A stretch of DNA of 64,000 nucleotides from Poseidonocella sp. HB161398 (GTDB lineage Bacteria > Pseudomonadota > Alphaproteobacteria > Rhodobacterales > Rhodobacteraceae). The translations under genes and the position numbers were made by a program. The notes under the pieces were generated by a model that saw only the letters and a list, made by a program, of their open reading frames with translations, was not told where the DNA came from and did not search any database. The stretch is from contig NZ_VATA01000042.1 of assembly GCF_005870025.1 (NCBI RefSeq), positions 1-64,000 on the forward strand. Reading direction: 5' to 3'. Position 1 is the first letter of the stretch. Each line of letters opens with the position of its first letter. Of this stretch, positions 63,624-64,000 are shown one piece after another.

Positions 63624-63638
63624 GCGCCCATTGGGCGC
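63624..63638 (+). terminator. Hairpin after the NdufS4-like gene
   Basis: GCGCCC and GGGCGC pair around ATT, followed by GCTTTCTATA. It lies 79 bp beyond the stop codon and is flanked on both sides by CTATATAT, a short direct repeat (about 63612 and 63645). Confidence 0.5.
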
Positions 63639-63742
63639 GCTTTCTATATATTGATGTCCTCTTGCTGTCGGCTAGGCTAAGCTGATCTCTCGGACCCAAG
63701 GGCGCATCACAATTGTTCCGCCGCTTCACGGTTCACCGGACC

Positions 63743-64000
63743 TCAATCCTGGTTGGGGGCATGGTCACTGATTAACTTGGTCGGTGTGCCGGACCAAGAC
63801 ACGTGTAGCGCCTTCTTCGCCCGGGTGGCGGCGACATGCAGAAGGGAGCGATACTGGGTGACGATATCTTCGCGGTCAGCCGCATCAACGGCCGATTTCA
63901 GGGCACCGGGGGGTGGGAAGACTGACTCGGACAGGAAGGGCATCGCCACGGCGAAGAATTCGAGCCCCTTGGCGCGGTGCATCGTCGTGATCCGGACCCC
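63743..64000 (-). CDS. UvrD-like helicase, C-terminal fragment (runs off the window)
   Basis: The last 85 residues of a superfamily 1 helicase. GVRITTMHRAKGLEFFAV is helicase motif V (TxHxxKGLEF) and SLLHVAATRAKKALHVSW is motif VI (VAxTRA). The frame is open to the window edge, so the N-terminal ATPase motifs lie beyond it. Base composition here is well below the rest of the window. Helicases with this ending occur in repair genes and in defence systems such as Gabija; the fragment cannot distinguish them. Confidence 0.82.
   Translation of the reverse strand, partial: GVRITTMHRAKGLEFFAVAMPFLSESVFPPPGALKSAVDAADREDIVTQYRSLLHVAATRAKKALHVSWSGTPTKLISDHAPNQD

Overview
The window is very GC-rich, densely packed DNA from an alphaproteobacterium, most likely a Rhodobacterales (Rhodobacteraceae/Roseobacteraceae) genome. 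Pointers are the tatA-tatB-tatC block joined to a DUF815 ATPase, an edd-eda Entner-Doudoroff pair, an NdufS4-like complex I accessory protein, a YcjX/YcjF pair, and long stretches of short-overlap (ATGA/GTGA) operons. All family names come from reading the translations; no database search was possible.

Layout. 1-11 kb is core-like: an Fe3+-type ABC ATPase, a Pit phosphate permease, a Nudix hydrolase, tatABC plus DUF815, a glutathione S-transferase, a two-domain SagB-like nitroreductase and ycjX-ycjF. 11.0-13.4 kb is a decay zone: an isochorismatase-family gene with two offsetting frameshifts, a wrecked IS5-type transposase and a 90-bp tandem repeat. 13.4-27.2 kb is core again: a PAS-domain sensor, ileS preceded by a promoter and an isoleucine-rich 18-codon leader ORF, edd-eda, an RlmI-like methyltransferase, a PIN-domain protein, a HisC-like aminotransferase, a DsrE-family protein and tex. 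The tex 3' end and its terminator are duplicated.

27.5-43.5 kb holds fourteen genes on the minus strand that read as one catabolic island. It has a polyamine-type ABC importer, a trimethylamine-dehydrogenase-like flavoprotein, a GMC oxidase, a PuuC-like aldehyde dehydrogenase, an FMO-like flavoprotein, RidA, a DUF1028 Ntn-hydrolase, an ArgE-like deacylase, an amidohydrolase, an atypical histidine-phosphatase-fold protein and a LysR regulator. The logic is to import an amine, oxidise alcohol to aldehyde to acid, demethylate or deaminate, and remove reactive imines; the substrate cannot be named from sequence.

43.7-55 kb contains a methyltransferase, RNase R, a gene-free 1.2 kb stretch, two MltB-type lytic transglycosylases, rpmB with a strong terminator, a tagaturonate-reductase-like gene divergent from a GntR regulator carrying two DNA-binding domains, and a GH25 lysozyme lipoprotein. 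54.4-58.3 kb is a second decay zone: an RTX-type calcium-binding protein gene broken at its start codon and by an in-frame stop, and an IS256-family transposase remnant.

58.5-60.1 kb is a small integrated element next to tRNA-Cys(GCA): a tyrosine integrase whose stop codon lies inside the tRNA 3' end, plus two small excisionase/AlpA-like proteins. tRNA-Ala(CGC), uvrB and the NdufS4-like gene follow. The last 450 bp is visibly less GC-rich and carries the C-terminus of a UvrD-like helicase, a possible edge of an acquired, perhaps defence-related, region.
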